From positions 81,822,129 to 81,886,128 of the forward strand of contig CM026386.1 of the NCBI GenBank assembly GCA_014843695.1: a stretch of DNA of 64,000 nucleotides, written 5' to 3'. The translations under genes were made by a program, and so were the position numbers. Positions 11,402 through 23,294 of the stretch are shown here, in pieces. Numbering within the stretch: the stretch's first letter is position 1; every line of letters starts with the position of its first letter. Source of the stretch: Archivesica marissinica (taxonomy: Eukaryota; Mollusca; Bivalvia; Venerida; Vesicomyidae). The notes below the pieces were generated by a model. The model was not told the origin of the DNA. It did not search any database and saw only the letters and a program-made list of their open reading frames with translations.

Positions 11402-11411
11402 ATATCAACCC

Positions 11412-11480
11412 TTGTTGAGGAAGTAACTTCATCACCATCAGGTTGACTTGTTGAGGAAGTAACTTCATCACCATCAGGTT
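11412..11480. repeat. 35-bp direct duplication
   Basis: Two nearly identical copies containing TTGAGGAAGTAACTTCATCA follow each other. Confidence 0.9.
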
Positions 11481-11524
11481 GTGACGAGTACTCTTTGAAC
11501 CTTGTTCCCACTTCATATCAGCTA

Positions 11525-11769
11525 TTAACCCATTCAACCCCAAGTAACTGACATGGACTGGTGCGTGATATTTTCAGACCAATAAATTAATAAGAAAATT
11601 ACCGTTGGACCAGTTCATTTATCAAAATGGTAATTTTATCTAAAAATAGTAATAATTATTACTGGCAAAAAAGTGCAGATCCTGATGAGACGGCTCGTCA
11701 CGAGCCGGCTCATCTGGATCTACACTTTTTGAAAGCCTATTTAGAGGCCTGTGGGGTTGAAAGGGTTAA
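11525..11769. mobile_element. TTAA-A MITE, full length
   Basis: TTAA at 11525-11528 and 11766-11769; inverted ends CCCATTCAACCCC and GGGGTTGAAAGGG. The central hairpin carries GACGGCTCGTCACGAGCC. Same orientation as the 6676 copy. Confidence 0.92.
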
Positions 11770-12057
11770 TATTGACACTGGCTCACATGTGGGGGGAACC
11801 ATGGATGTTTGAACAGAAGGTATAATTAAATATTTGAAAATTGAAAGTTACCGTTAATTATTGATCTAACAATTCATATAGTTTAATGGCAAGCATTTGA
11901 CATGTTGATATTTACTTATCAGGGTGACACCGAGGCAGGTATTAGTATATCTGTATTACATTTCAATGCTTTAGTGAATATACCGTTATATTCCAATTAT
12001 TTCATACCTAGATCTACCAGATATTGAAGTTAGTATAAATACATGACCGATTTTTTT

Positions 12058-12324
12058 TGCTTTGTGGTAACACGCTGGACTGGTAATCTAGGGATCGCAG
12101 GTTCGATCCCCCGTCTGACCCTAATAAAATTAAAAGTCTTTCAAATGGGACTTTAAACCGAGGTCTTGTGTCGGTGCTGTACACCATGCACGTAAAAGAA
12201 CCAGAGGAGACTCTGGAATGGGTCTCTCTCTGTATCATTGCACTATCCTCCAAAAATCTAAAATTATCTCTTCAGGAGGCGTCGCTCATATGGGCAACCG
12301 GTAGCGACGAAAAATAAACATATA
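12058..12324 (+). mobile_element. SINE-C copy
   Basis: The tRNA-like head shows GTGGTAACACGCTGGACTGG and B box GGTTCGATCCC, followed by the body (CTGACCCTAATAAAATTAA, AAAGAACCAGAGGAGACTCT, GGCAACCGGTAGCGACGA) and an A-rich end. The first bases of the head are missing. Fusion to a body and dispersed copies show it is not a tRNA gene. Confidence 0.88.
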
Positions 12325-12329
12325 ACACC

Positions 12330-12950
12330 ATGACACCGCCACCATGGTTCAAGCTCACATCCCCTCGGTTGCGAAGCAGGTACCATCTATTACTGTGAAC
12401 TGCACAGAGTCAAACTTAGTGAATTGATCAATCTGTAGCACACCACAATGTAGCCATGTCCTTTGAATAGGTTGAAAACATAGTGGCATAATTGTGGAAA
12501 TCTCACTGTCCTTGTCTAGGTTTTGTGGGCTTAGAATGAAACAGTTCTTTAGATACGATAATTTTGTAAGGAGCCCTTGTGCTGAGCCCAATACAATATG
12601 CCAGCATTTATGGTAATATCTCTGCACATGTCGCCCAGCTAGATAATTGTTAATGAAATGAGGCAACTTGGAAATAGTAAATACTCAATCAAAATAGAAT
12701 CCATTTCAAAGGTCAAAAGTTAATGTTTGCACAGTAGCAGATTTTCTGTGGAATTTTATTGAAGTTTATTGTTGAGTTATTTTAATGTTATTTCATTTTG
12801 AGACAGAAGGCCAAGGTGTCTTTGATACCTATCTTACACTGATCAGACATGCGGCTTCTAACAGGTTTTGTTTAAGGTTTAATTGGAGCCAAGATCCACA
12901 TCAAAAAGCAACTTGTTCTGGTTTTACCAACAAATACCAAGCTTATAGCT
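12330..12950. other. Unique sequence
   Basis: Nothing recognised. Confidence 0.4.
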
Positions 12951-12961
12951 ATACCAAACCA

Positions 12962-13256
12962 TACAGGCGGATCTGTAGTCCAGTGGTAACATGCTGGACT
13001 GGTAATCCAGGGATCGCAGGTTCGATCCACCGTCTGACCCTAATAAAATTAACAGTCTTTCAGATGGGACTTTAAACCGAGGTCTCGTGTTGGTGCTGTA
13101 CACCATGCACGTAAAAGAACCAGAGGAGACACTTGAATGGGTCTCTGTCTGTATCATTGCACTATCATCCAAAAATCTAAAATGACTAATATCTTCAGGA
13201 GGCGTCGCTCATATGGGCAACCGGTAGCGACGATAAATAAACGTAAAACACACACA
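12962..13256 (+). mobile_element. SINE-C full-length copy with 11-bp TSD
   Basis: The head is intact: A-box region GTAGTCCAGTGGTAACATG, an anticodon-like loop CTGGTAA (GGT, tRNA-Thr-like), and B box GGTTCGATCC. The body ends in CGATAAATAAACGTAAAACA and CA repeats. ATACCAAACCA flanks both sides (12951-12961 and 13257-13267). This is the best reference copy in the window. Confidence 0.92.
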
Positions 13257-13371
13257 ATACCAAACCAAATAAAGACGGTTGATTTGAAGCGGAGGGGGGG
13301 GGGGGGGTATGGTGTGGGTAGAGTAATTATTGTCCGCTCAAATGTGACTTTTCAGCAATAAGCGGCAGACT

Positions 13372-13901
13372 ACTTGGATGTGTACATAGAGTAGGCAGGC
13401 ATACTGGGATGTGTACATAGAGTAGGCAGGCATACTGGGATGTGCACATAGAGTAGGCAGGCATACTGGGATGTGTACATAGAGTAGGCAGGCATACTGG
13501 GATGTGCACATAGAGTAGGCAGGCATACTGGGATGCGCACATAGAGTAGGCAGGAATACTGGGATGTGTACATAGAGTAGGCAGGCATACTGGGATGTGT
13601 ACATAGAGTAGGCAGGCATACTGGGATGTGTACATAGAGTAGGCAGGAATACTGGGATGTGTACATAGAGTAGGCAGGCATACTGGGATGTGTACATAGA
13701 GTAGGCAGGCATACTGGGATGTGTACATAGAGTAGGCAGGCATACTGGGATGTGTACATAGAGTAGGCAGGCATACTGGGATGCACACATAGAGTAGGCA
13801 GGCATACTGGGATGCGCATATAGAGTAGGCAGGCATACTGGGATGTGTACATAGAGTAGGCAGGCACACTGGGATGTGCACATAGAGTAGGCAGGCATAC
13901 A
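13372..13901. repeat. 31-bp minisatellite, about 17 units
   Basis: Each unit holds GTGTACATAGAGTAGGCAGG then CATACTGGGAT. Variants replace GTGTAC by GTGCAC, GCGCAC or GCACAC. All three minus-strand frames are open as a result of the period; they are not coding. Confidence 0.96.
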
Positions 13902-13904
13902 AGT

Positions 13905-15204
13905 GATGTAGAGAGCAGTAGATTCTGACAAACTTTGCAATAGTGTCAATAACTTCCAGCCTTGTGTTTTCTGTTGGCAATGATCCTCTATTGCAAGATA
14001 GATTTTACTTCTATTGAGTGAAATTAGAACATGAAATTAAGATGTTTAGTGAAACTTGCACAAGGTCACGCTGTCTGGCAATTGTTCCCACCCATGGAGT
14101 GAGTATATGTGAGATTTAGCAGTGATTCTAATTTTATGTGTGAACCATATTGATATTAGCATGTCATGATATATTATGTGTATGCATAAGCTATTAATCA
14201 TGTTTGTATAAACTGGGTCTGGTTAAGTCTTGGAGACATTGATGTTTAGTTAGAGGTCCATTTGGAGCCAACAGCCACATTAGAAAAGCATGTTAATGGG
14301 AGTGGGGACATTGAGTTGGTGATATGATGGCTGTGCTTTATTCATGTTGATATGAAATGTTATTTTACCAAATTCACTGAACCTGAATCCACTGAAAATA
14401 AGCTGTGTTTAGCAAAGATTCTGTGGTTTGATAAAGTAAATATTAGTTGTATGCAAATTAAATTGATATAGGAGTTTGTTGACTATCATGATTATTTGAA
14501 AAGTAATACTGCCATGAAAGTAAAGTAAATATTTATATTGTAAAAATTGCAGCATTAAGACCAGATGTATAGACCTTTCAAAAATTTTGGTTGAAAAAAC
14601 TTGAAAATGACTTGGGAAGGAAGTTGACAAGTAATTATTTTGAAATAAAAAATGAAAGCGGAAAATTAGAGTTTAGAGATTTTTATCTGGTATTCTTATC
14701 TAATCTTCTGGAAAGAAATCCAGTTCCCTGGAGTTTCCAAAACAAACAAATATACTGTGGGAATGGAAGTTGTAATGTATTTTCAGAATGATTGCAGCTT
14801 TTCATACTTTTCTACCATGATGATGCAGATCAAAAGGTGAATATGGTCAAAATCTGTGTAGAACTTTATTCTTTCAGTAATTGTGTCAGTGTGGAATAAA
14901 CAAGCATTCCATCAACAGACTGGTACTGATAAAACAATAAAACAAGAGATACACAGTCTAACAGATAATGAGGTGCCAGATTTCTCCATAGATAAAAGGT
15001 CAGCCCACAATGGGCAATCTAAAATATTGTGACTTCCCTGTTTTCATAAAAAAACAACAGGAAACCAGCTGATAGTATGTATCACTTGCTACTACTTACT
15101 GCTCATTACTTATTGAATTTAAACCTCACTTGTGTATGATGAATTTGCAGCTTATTTTATTCTGCGTTCAGGACAAAGTTCCGGCTTTGTCAACAGCTTC
15201 AGTA
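13905..15204. other. Unique AT-rich sequence
   Basis: No element recognised. A 66-codon open frame at 14591-14791 is AT-rich, lacks splice sites or a known motif, and is left uncalled. Confidence 0.45.
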
Positions 15205-15209
15205 TAGTT

Positions 15210-15415
15210 TATGCAAATGTCTTCTAGTTTGATTGTGAAACAAGTTCTTACAACATTAGTTTAATCGCTCTTGAGACCTTTTTCTCGAGCGAATAGGTAA
15301 TGTGGATTTAAATGTCATGCTTTAGAAGAACACCACTAGTGAGATTCTGGTGGGGCTCAAACTCAAGCTCACAACCCTATTGAATTATGTCAGCATATCC
15401 AGAACACCACAACTC
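15210..15415 (-). mobile_element. SINE-E copy, diverged
   Basis: Reverse orientation: tail GATTGTGAAACAAGTTCTTA, core relics (CTCTTGAGACC), TGTGGATTTAAATGTCATGC, then a B-box-like complement GGGGCTCAAACTCAAGC. The head ends near CACCACAACTCC. The core is partly deleted. Confidence 0.65.
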
Positions 15416-15419
15416 CACT

Positions 15420-16150
15420 TATGTCAATGTGTTTCAAAATGGCAAAACCTTCAAAGTGCTCTTTACAGTATTCAAGAGTTTTAATTTCCCTTGTAGTGTC
15501 TAAACCAGATGCAGGTTCTCCAATATAAATCAAATTGTATTTCGTTTATTCTGTTGACTTGCAATTCCAAGATGTGTTTTTGTGAAAACATTGGACCATC
15601 ATATTAATGAGGTCTGATTCAACAGTGTGTCTGTTTTTTTCTACAAATTATGAAGATTGCTAGACATCAAAGATGGTCTCTGGGGTCTGTTTTCTACTAA
15701 AACCTCAACAACAAACATTCAGGGCCCCAAAGGAATTTATGAGGAATTATTTGGGAACTTATTTGATCTTAGCCCCCATTCCAGAAACAACTGTGACAAT
15801 AATTCAAATTAAACTCTCAAAGTCATTACTCAAAATATGCAACAGGACATCAACGACATCATTGTGCATTAGGTGTCATTATCAGTATCATCATCATAAT
15901 CATCATCATTGTGCCATAGTTGTCATGATCACCAACATCATCAACAGCATCATCACTTTTGTTATTAAGATCAAGACTAATTTTGTAAGTTCAAATTGGT
16001 TCCAATTGATTTGATTGGTTGAAGCATGATATGGTTTATAGCGTTGGAGAATGAACTAGCCAATAAGGAAGTCTAAGGTTATAATGATACAGATGCAGAT
16101 GCATAAAATTGAGCAGAGTCTGGCAGTTCTGTTTTATTCTTTGTTCAGCC
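15420..16150. other. Unique sequence with CAT-rich patch
   Basis: A short impure (CAT)n patch is at about 15888-15960. Otherwise nothing is recognised. Confidence 0.45.
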
Positions 16151-16154
16151 TGTA

Positions 16155-16345
16155 TTTCTAAGCAAGAACACTGGCTTGCAAATGCAACCCTGGTTTTAAT
16201 CCTCAGAATGGAAAATATGTGATATTGTACTGTGATCGCCAGATCGGACAGGTGGATTTCTCCAGTGTCCTCCCACTAATGACCCAGTTTAACTTTTGCA
16301 CCAAAGATCATGATTAATAGAAGTTGTTAAAGCTTGTTTCCATTG
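16155..16345 (+). mobile_element. SINE-B copy, old
   Basis: The order of motifs follows the better copy at 27.7 kb: AATGCAACCCTGG, TTTTAATCCTCAG, ATGTGATATTGTACTGTG, ATCGCCAGATCGGACAGGTG and TTGTTAAAGCTTGTTTC. It is strongly diverged and has lost the clear A box. Confidence 0.6.
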
Positions 16346-16421
16346 TTATATAAAGTTTGTACATTTAACATTGTATTCTTGTTTAAAGAATTGCAGTGTA
16401 TGTGAGTGTTCCATTTTTAAC

Positions 16422-16492
16422 GGCACATGCCTGGCTCTATCCTGTTTGCTAAAGTAATTTTATCTGCCGCTAGTATGTAAAGAGTGAAGGGT
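16422..16492. mobile_element. TTAA-C fragment
   Basis: CTGGCTCTATCCTGTTTGCT followed by GTAATTTTATCTGCCGCTAG matches the right arm of the element at 1929-2571. The rest is missing. Confidence 0.65.
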
Positions 16493-16640
16493 TTTTATCT
16501 ATTGTTCTTGAACGTTGTATCAATATGAAATAATGGTACCCGAGTAGGTCCTGATATTATAACTAAGCGAAATAAATTGAAAGGCCCATTCTCTGGAATT
16601 GAAGATATACTTAATAATATTATCCAGAGCTTGATCCAAT

Positions 16641-17342
16641 TAGTTTATACAAGTTTATTTTAGCTCAATTGCGAAACAAGTTCTTTCAACTTATATTAAT
16701 CAATCTCGATACCTTATTCCTGATGGAATCCATCGCCATGAAGGAGAGAGAAGAGGCAATGTGGAATTTAAATGCCTTGCCTAAGGGCACAATCATAACG
16801 GCTCCAGCAGGGCTCGAACTCCGGGCCTTTCGCACATGAAGCAAACGCGCTTCCACTGCCAGGCCCGTCGCTGGGCATACGCAAGTACGCACGTGCGTAT
16901 CATTGGTCTCAGAAAACGAAAAAAATGAAAACTCCAAAAATGCATTAAAACCCCGGGGGTGGGCTTGTAGGGATACATAGGCGCCGGGATGTGTGTAGTG
17001 GTGGAATAATTGAGCCCATTGCAAATATTGTGCATCTCAAAATTTAGTTTGTGCTATTTTACGTGCTTGTTTAATTGATAAGGGCGATATATCATGTATA
17101 TTATACATCTAGCCTTAATTTATACCTTTATTCGGATTGTCGTAAGAACTTTAGTCCTGCAATTGTATGTTACAAAATGCAAGAAATTGCTTCCTCATTT
17201 CAAAAAAATTCCGGGGGGCATGGCCTCGGACCCCCCTAGCGTACTCGCTCGCTATGCTCACTCGATAAACAAGCATATTTTGGCCGTGCGTATCATCAAA
17301 ATAGCTCCAGCAACGGCCCTGACTGCGCTGTCACGACTTCCA
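16641..17342 (-). mobile_element. SINE-A copy interrupted by a hAT5-like insertion
   Basis: The reverse-oriented tail, core and B box run to 16859. The remaining head end, ACTGCGCTGTCACGACTTCC, resumes after 17321. The SINE is bracketed by CCAATTAGT (about 16636-16644 and 17343-17351). The interruption gives the order of insertion. Confidence 0.85.
16860..17321. mobile_element. hAT5-like MITE, 5-bp TSD
   Basis: Inverted ends are CAGGCCCGTCGCTGG and CCAGCAACGGCCCTG. The interrupted SINE repeats ACTGC on each side (16855-16859 and 17322-17326). A 5-bp duplication with CAGGG-type ends fits the hAT5 group as I know it. Subterminal GTGCGTATCAT occurs in inverted positions. No transposase frame fits in 462 bp. 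Confidence 0.75.
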
Positions 17343-17349
17343 CCAATTA

Positions 17350-20296
17350 GTAGTAAGCATACCATGTGACCCAAGTAGTTTAATGAGGCAGGACCATTTT
17401 GTTATGATCTTTATTATTTACAGTGTATTAAATCTTAGAAATGCTTTGATTTCTAGTTTATTTTTACAAGGTGCGTTTTAATTAGGCTGTTCATATCTGT
17501 GATAATTGTAGTAGTCATTTGTTTACATATCTATTACTTATACAAACTAACAACACACAATACCTGTCTCCAATTACCTTACAAGTTTGACTTCAAAGAA
17601 CCAATCTATTTGAAATTTTTAAACACTGGATTTAATATAGTAAACTACAATATACTGTATTTGATTACTTGAACTCATTTGAACTTAAATTACTAGTTCA
17701 AAGTTCGCTCAAGGTCGTAAAATTAAACATTTTGTTAAGAGCTTGTGTGTGTAATGTTTTTCTGCATACATTGATATCAAAAGTATAAACAAGTATAAAC
17801 ATTTCGACCAATTATAGTTTGATTTTTATAATAATGGGAAACTCATAAAATGAGTTAATTTTAGATCGGGGCTCTTAAATTTTCTTCTCTTCCCTATAAC
17901 CAGACACGCATAAAAAGGTTTCTGCTGAAATATGAGAAATGGTGGATGTATATAAAAGCAACTTTGGGCCTGTAAATCGTACACCATCAAGTACATAACT
18001 TTTTATGAACATTTTATATGTCACATAAAAAGCTAGCAGCTGATGCAAAATGTTAGTCTTTCTTAAAAAGCATAGAACTGGTAACCTAAATTTGCAATTT
18101 TTTAATGGCCGTAAAATGAAAAAACTCTGAAGTGTAGAATTTTGATGTTAATTAATGGTGTAAATTACTCTTAGCAGACAGTTGTGTTACTGCAAAACAT
18201 TTGAATTGTTCATCGTGAGACTATTGTATTTCCGTCTTTATTCATGTGCTCTTAAAATAGTGTCGGGACGAACCCTCGATTTATGTGCAATAACTTGTCA
18301 TTGAAGAAATCAAATTCCCATAAATCTTTTGGTTGCGTATAATAGGGCGTAGTAAATGGGGTGACCTGAAAGGGGCCTCAATATTAAAAAAAAAAATTGG
18401 GCGTAGTTTTTGTTCTTAGTCGTCACTGAGAGGCATATGCATATGGGTGACTGAATCCTCTATGATGCTTGCAGCCATATGATGTACATGCATTGTTTTC
18501 ATACATAGTTACATTACAATCATACAATGAAATGCATGGAAAGCGCTTTGAGAATAATGTTGTTCAGATTACTTATCATTGCGCTGTAAATGGCTTAATC
18601 GAGAGAGAAAGCCAATCGGTGTTGGGCTACAAGTTATCACAACATTGTTTATATATAGCCCTCCCCATCACTTCTAACTGAATTAACAAAATGCAACATG
18701 ATTTGTTATGTATGATCTAATGAAGAAAATAACTACATGAAAAATAGTTGATAATGCACCAACAGGGTTGAGATGAGTATATAGTAATTCATTCTTTATT
18801 TCCTTATTGGCTCGCCATCTTACAGTGTTACACCCATAAAAAATAACATTATAAAATATAGGTTTCTAGTGTTTTATTGTGTGCTTGAGAGCATCTTAAA
18901 TGTTTTACAGCAAAGTATAATTAATGTTTGAATAGCTTGACATTCTTTTCAACAGCAATGTTTTGCATAATTATTGTCATTGAAGATTTTTCTTTCTGTT
19001 TGTGTAATTGCTTTGGCCAACAGTGTATTTTTGACAAGTTGAATCTCTAGCTGTGTGAGATATATATACTGCGGGGTCCAAGTAACAGAAAACATCGCTG
19101 GACTGGTTCAGTGACCATTCTGTCTCATTTACATCATTACTGTTTCACCCACAGTTATTACTGATATATCAAGCTTCATCAAGGTTGTTAACATTGTCAG
19201 TGACTTGATTGAAAGAGGCATCATGTGTGTGATATATAGATATATAGTATACACAATTTGTCAGTCTATCAAGAAGCCAGTGGCTTGGGCCACTAGATTA
19301 ACACATTTAAGGGTTGTTGATTATGATAGCCTTTCACATTTAAATGATTGTTCAGAATCACTTAGAGGTGACCACTTTGTCTCTTCGATCTTCATCCAAC
19401 ATACCATATGCTTTTAAAGTTGTGATTCCATCAAAATATTTGTTTGATCATCCTTGGTTCCTGATTTTTTTTGCTGATCAAAAATTCATTCAGTGGACAC
19501 TAATTTGACATTGGCCCCTGTTTTATCTGATATTGAAAATAAATTGTTACTGTTGTGATTGATCTATCATTTGATTCAATCCAAATGTAGAAACATGATC
19601 TTGAATTCCAAATGTGGCATTTTCCGCATGTTCCAATGATATTAAATGAGAGAAGAACTAGAATATTGTAAGTCAGTCTTTTGCCTTGATAATTTACAGG
19701 GTTCAGGCTCTAATGCATCAAACTATGGAGCTATCATGGTAGGTTAGGTTGGCAGGCCAGGCCTGTTAAAAAAACAATTATTGTCTCAATTTTCATGATT
19801 ATCATTGATTTTGTCCTCCGGATCTAATAGTGGCCATGTTTACGGAGATGCTACGAGTAGAGATTGTTGCATTACGGGCAGCTCTCTTTCTAATTATTGT
19901 AGTACTATTACCGATGGTTGAATTCTCGCAATTTTTCTTGGGTGAAAATCAGTATTAGATGTCTTGTGATCGACTGGTGTCGCTTTCTCACATTTGATAT
20001 TTACTGATGACACAATAAACCTGTCGTATTGGACAATAACATTCCAGCTTCTGTAAAAGCGTCATATCAAATTTTGTTTATCCTTTAATTTTCTTGTAAT
20101 AAATGTCCAATAAAGAATAGTTTGTCTCCAATCTACCTGCTCCAACTACTCCAATTTGATCATAAGAACTTTGATGAGATTTTGTGATAATTTTTCAAGT
20201 ATTATCAGTCTTATAAAGCTTAGACACACCAAGACATCATCATAAAGTAAGACGTCTTTACATCTCTGACACATCTTAGTGTTGTATTCATTAATG
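17350..20296. other. Long unique AT-rich stretch
   Basis: About 2.9 kb without any array or recognised mobile element, unlike the rest of the window. I found no convincing exon either. Being unusually repeat-poor, it deserves a conservation check. Confidence 0.5.
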
Positions 20297-20297
20297 C

Positions 20298-20499
20298 TTC
20301 AGGTGCGAAAGGTCCGGAGTTCGAGCCCCGCTGGAGCCGTTACGATTGTGCCCTTAGGCAAGGCATTTAAATTCCACGTTGCCTCTTCTCTCTCCCTCGT
20401 GGTGATGCATTCCATCAGGAATGAGGTCTCGAGAGTGATTAATATAAGTTGAAAGAACTTGTTTCGCAATCGAGCTAAAATAAATTTGTATAAACTAAG
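20298..20499 (+). mobile_element. SINE-A copy lacking the A-box part
   Basis: It begins abruptly at GCTTCAGGTGCGAAAGG and continues through B box, core and tail to TAAATTTGTATAAACTA. The copy at 31.57 kb starts at the same point, so this may be a shared 5' truncation or a subfamily. Confidence 0.85.
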
Positions 20500-20583
20500 G
20501 CAGCCATGATGACTTCCAATCATTCATTTCTTAGACTATGGGGTGTACAGCACAATCTCACTGAATGCATACTTGAGCTTCAA

Positions 20584-20826
20584 TTAACTCTTTCAACACC
20601 AAGTAACTGACATGGACTGGTCCATGATATTCTTAGACCAATAAATGAATAAGAAAATTACATTCGGACCAGTTCATTTATCAAGATGGGTAATTTTGGC
20701 TAAAATTAGTAATACTACTTGCAAAATGTGCAGATCCTGATGAGACGGCTCGTCACGAGCCGGCTCATCTGGATCTACACTTTTTGTAAGCCTATAAATA
20801 GAGGTCTGTGGTGTTGAAAGGGTTAA
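20584..20826. mobile_element. TTAA-A MITE, full length
   Basis: TTAA at both edges, left end CTCTTTCAACACC (mutated CCC), right end GTGTTGAAAGGG. Central hairpin GACGGCTCGTCACGAGCC. Confidence 0.9.
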
Positions 20827-20829
20827 ACT

Positions 20830-21213
20830 GATAGGATAAAAATAATGAATGTATTGGAATGGAATGGACTTAAATTTTCCCATCCATGTTAGCTTGTCCG
20901 GAATTCACGAATCTCCAACAATGCCTTACAGGGAGATAAAAAAAATAGCTTGGAGCATCTCTGTGGCTTCCCTAGGTTCTGATTAATTTGTTCATCATCT
21001 GATGGATCTATGTTGGCTGTAGGCACTATAGTAAATGGGTGTTCAAGCAGTGATTGATTGCCAATGTTTATCTGTTTAGTATAGCTGTATGACATGATTG
21101 CTAGGGAAGAAAGTAGTCCCCAGCCAGAGATCCTGGCTCATGTATGTATACAGTCAAACCCATCTATAACCCGAACCACGGAAATGGTAAAAATGTGGTG
21201 AACGGTTATCTCG
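20830..21213. other. Unique sequence
   Basis: Nothing recognised. Confidence 0.4.
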
Positions 21214-21222
21214 ATTCAGAGG

Positions 21223-21471
21223 AAGCGGAAGTCGTAATAGTGCAGTGGTAGAGCGTTCGCTTCATGTGCGAAAGGCTCGGAGTTCGAGCCCCTGCAGGAG
21301 CCATTACGATTGTGCCCTTAGGCAAGTCATTTAAATTCCACATTGCCTCTTCTCTCTCCCTCATGGCGATGGATTACATCAGGAATGATGTCTCGAGAGC
21401 GATTACTATATACATTACTATAAGAACTTGTTTCCCAATCGAGGTAAAATAAATTTTTATAAACTAAACTA
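21223..21471 (+). mobile_element. SINE-A full-length copy with 9-bp TSD
   Basis: Complete: GGAAGTCGTAATAGTGCAGT, tRNA-like stem TTCGC...GCGAA, B box AGTTCGAGCCCC, core with GATGGATTACATCAGGAATG, tail GTAAAATAAATTTTTATAAA. ATTCAGAGG occurs at 21214-21222 and 21472-21480. The head loop reads TTCATGT here and TTCAGGT in others (CAG, Leu-like). Confidence 0.92.
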
Positions 21472-21588
21472 ATTCAGAGGTTGAACTGCATCGATGTTTG
21501 CTTAATGGGAGAACACAAGAACAAAATAAAGGTGTTCTATAGCAGCTATGTGGTCTTTATTTGCCGGTTGCAAGGCGTTTATAATGGC

Positions 21589-21823
21589 TTAACCCTTTCA
21601 ACACCACAGACCTCTAAATTGGCTTACAAAAATGTGTAGATCCAGATGAGCCGGCTCGTGACGAGCCGTCTCATCAGGATCTGCACTTTTTTCAAGTAAT
21701 ATAACTATTTTTAGGAAATAAATTACCCATTTTGATAAATGAACTGATCCAAATGTAATTTTGTTATTAATTTATTGGTCTAAAAATATCATGGACTAGT
21801 CCATGTCAGTTACTTGGCGTTAA
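21589..21823. mobile_element. TTAA-A MITE, right end eroded
   Basis: TTAA at 21589-21592 and 21820-21823. Left end CCCTTTCAACACCACAG; the right inverted end is shortened to ACTTGGCG. Hairpin present. Confidence 0.85.
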
Positions 21824-21870
21824 TAATGAGGATCAATCACAAACTAGTGTTCCTTATCTAGAGATGGTCT

Positions 21871-22455
21871 TTAACACGGGTTTCATTGCATCATGTTCCC
21901 ACAACAGCTTCACATTTAACACAGGTTGCATGGCATCATGTTCCCACAACAGCTTCACATTTAACACAGGTTGCATGGCATCATGTTCCCACAACAGCTT
22001 CACACTTAGCACAGGTTTCATGGCATCATGTTCCCACAACAGCTTCACACTTAGCACAGGTTTCATGGCATCATGTTCCCACAACAGCTTCACATTTAAC
22101 ACAGGTTTCATGGCATCATATTCCCACAACACCTTCACACTTAGCACAGGTTTCATGGCATCATATTCCCACAACAGCTTCACATTTAACACAGGTTTCA
22201 TGGCATCATGTTCCCACAACACCTTCACATTTAACACAGGTTTCATGGCATCATGTTCCCACAACACCTTCACATTTAACACAGGTTTCGTGGCATCATG
22301 TTCCCACAATAGCTTCACATTTAACACAGGTTTCATGGCATTATGTTTCCACAACACCTTCACATTTAACACAGGTTTCATGGCATTATGTTTCCACAAC
22401 ACCTTCGCATTTAACACAGGTTTCATGGCATCATGTTCCCACAACAGCTTCACAC
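21871..22455. repeat. 45-bp tandem array, 13 units
   Basis: 585 bp, exactly 13 x 45. Each unit contains ATGGCATCATGTTCCCACAA and CTTCACATTTAACACAGG. Open frames on both strands follow from a period divisible by three; the repetitive product matches no family I know and I do not call it a gene. Confidence 0.95.
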
Positions 22456-22598
22456 TCTTCTGCTATTTCGTTATTGATTTCCTCTGCTTCGTTTGCAATT
22501 TGTGTCTTTTCTCAAGTTATTTGTTATTTTGTTATTAGATTGAAAAGTTTAATGCAATTTGCATTGTTACCCATTGTTTTTAATACTTGTTGCTCAAG

Positions 22599-22811
22599 GT
22601 GAGCCAGCTCAGATATGTGAGATATAGCCAGCTTAGACTGGTGAGCTGTAGCCAGCTTAGACTGGTGAGCCAGAGCCAGCTTAGACTGGTGAGCTGGAGC
22701 CAGTTCAAACTGGTGAGCCAGAGCCAGCTTACCTGGAGCCAGTTCAGACTGGTGAGCCAGAGCCAGCTCAGACTGGTGAGCCAGAGCCAGCTCAGACTGG
22801 TGAGCCAGCTA
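22599..22811. repeat. 24-bp tandem array
   Basis: About nine units of the GTGAGCCAGAGCCAGCTCAG type with CTG; some units read GTGAGCTGGAGCCAG and one is shortened. Confidence 0.93.
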
Positions 22812-23039
22812 AGGTGAACTTTTGTTTAAGATAATTGAGGCACTAAGACTAGTATTTGTTTCCTTGGTAATATATTAAATGTTTTTTCCAACAAACCAAT
22901 AGCCTTTTGCTCATGTGTTATACATTTCTGACAGTACACATAAAAAGAGATGAACACAAACCATGAAATTAAAATCTCGTTATGCATTCTGTTGTGTTCA
23001 CATGGAAAGATAATAAACCCTCGATTCATATGCAAATTG

Positions 23040-23290
23040 ACAGGGATCGCAGGTTCGATCCCCCGTCTGACCCTAATAAAATTAACAGTCTTTCAGAGGG
23101 GACTTTAAGTCGAGGTCTTGTGTGGATGTTTGACACCGTGCATGTAAACGAACCAGCGAAGATTCTGGAATGGGTCTCTGTCTGTATCTTTGCACTATCC
23201 TCCAAAAATCTAAAATGACTAATCTCTTCAGGAGGCGTCACTCAAATGGGCAACCGGTAGCGACGATAAATAAACGTAAAACACACACTG
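23040..23290 (+). mobile_element. SINE-C copy, 5' truncated
   Basis: It starts in the middle of the head at CAGGGATCGCAGGTTCGATC and runs through the whole body to CGATAAATAAACGTAAAACA and a CA-rich end. Confidence 0.9.
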
Positions 23291-23294
23291 CACA

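Noticed and set aside
12962..13035. tRNA-Thr-like sequence
   Set aside because: It is the head of SINE-C, with an 11-bp target duplication around the full element.
13327..13980. 217-codon minus-strand frame with regular cysteines and prolines
   Set aside because: All three frames of the 31-bp array are open; no evidence of a real protein.
14591..14791. 66-codon frame with mixed composition
   Set aside because: AT-rich single frame without splice signals, family motif or conserved context; such frames are expected by chance.
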